A stretch of 64,000 nt of DNA, from positions 682,001-746,000 of the forward strand of contig OZ037856.1 of the NCBI GenBank assembly GCA_964035575.1, read 5' to 3'. Below are positions 63,512 to 64,000 of the stretch, piece after piece. Each line of letters starts with the position of its first letter. Positions within the stretch are counted from its first letter, which is position 1. The translations under genes and the position numbers were made by a program. Source of the DNA: Rhynchopus sp. YZ270_cl-10. Taxonomy: Eukaryota; Euglenozoa; Diplonemea; Diplonemida; Diplonemidae. The notes under the pieces were generated by a model that searched no databases, was not told where the DNA came from, and worked only from the letters and a program-made list of their open reading frames with translations.

Positions 63512-64000
63512 AGTGAAAACCGACTAGGTAGGGTTCTACTCATTTTCACAAAAAACTTTTTATATTTGGAAATATTTGATGTCAAATCTGTCAAAAGAAG
63601 CAAGAATCGAAAACTTTTGTACACCTGAGTACACTTTGGAGGCCCGTGAGAATCACCACCAAATTACGGGTTTTCTGACTATTATTTGCTTATTCCTACC
63701 CAAAACACACTATCAACCGGGTTTTCACTATTTTTTCGTATTTCAGGGTGAATTTTTGTGAATTTTCGGGCCACAGGGTGGTTCTGACCCATTCTCGGGG
63801 TGTTTCGGGCCTGTAGTTGCTCAGGAGATGCCCAAAAACGTGAAAAATCGCCTTTTTACGTTTTTAGTAGTATTTTAGTGCAAATTGTTAGGGAAATCGG
63901 TTTTATACGTGGCTGCTAACAGAGCTGCACTCATATAAGTTGGGTTCTACTAGGAATTTTTGCTCAATTTTTTTTTCTTTGAACAAATTTTGTGCCAATC

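Larger units (their letters stand above)
60900..64000. other. Gene-free 3-kb stretch with short repeats
   Basis: 5' side of DNAI2, starting with a small GATAGGT heptamer repeat (60912-60940). Then come a type D fragment (61240-61275), type B (62257-62355), type C plus A (62607-62735), type E (62820-62860) and type F (62903-62950), all in plus orientation, and a cluster of CGGGCGA palindromes (63363-63511). Several open frames occur but none looks coding. Confidence 0.45.

Overview
The window looks like nuclear DNA of a flagellated unicellular eukaryote. It encodes an axonemal outer-arm dynein intermediate chain (DNAI2 type), an Sfi1-type centrin-binding protein, a CAP-Gly protein and a FYVE-domain phosphoinositide phosphatase. 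Several genes have short GT-AG introns, mostly phase 0 with GTATG-type donors. Coding DNA is GC-balanced; the spacers are AT-rich, full of homopolymer runs and packed with repeats. A fornicate-type metamonad (Kipferlia/Carpediemonas-like) is my best guess at the lineage, held weakly.

All thirteen well-supported host genes lie on the minus strand: FYVE + CX5R phosphatase (3.9-7.3 kb), a small coiled-coil protein (7.4-7.8), a CAP-Gly protein (22.0-22.6), a divergent sirtuin-like protein (23.2-25.5), an Sfi1-like protein (25.7-27.5), a four-exon double-Cache membrane protein (31.9-36.6), an EF-hand protein (37.1-38.4), a lactonase-type beta-propeller (40.9-41.9), a METTL25/RRNAD1-type methyltransferase (42.1-43.6), an UNC93-type transporter (47.8-49.4), a MIT-domain protein (54.0-54.7), a three-exon protein with FxPxIN repeats (55.5-58.2) and DNAI2 (58.4-60.9). 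The last DNAI2 exon has no start codon and was recovered by matching splice phase. The themes are cytoskeleton/cilium, membrane phosphoinositides and environmental sensing.

Between the genes is a dense mobile-element landscape. It holds an intact Tc1/mariner copy (50.7-52.1), a hAT relic (15.7-15.9), a reverse-transcriptase fossil (52.45-52.72), and several terminal-inverted-repeat (TIR) elements with no transposase. Four of these carry a small gene of their own: 9.41-10.04 (zinc knuckle), 10.60-11.44 (two-exon gene), 38.5-40.9 (foldback arms around a probable two-exon gene) and 52.93-53.94 (acidic ORF). One TIR element sits in intron 3 of the Cache gene, and another holds a perfect heptamer array.

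Two further signals stand out. Two perfectly homogeneous heptamer arrays (81 x TACACTG and 68 x TACACAG) differ by one base per unit. Several families of short hairpin-forming repeats are dispersed through the spacers, and every copy I found has the same orientation, antisense to the host genes. The hairpin repeats and the gene-carrying transposase-less TIR elements are the best candidates for something undescribed.
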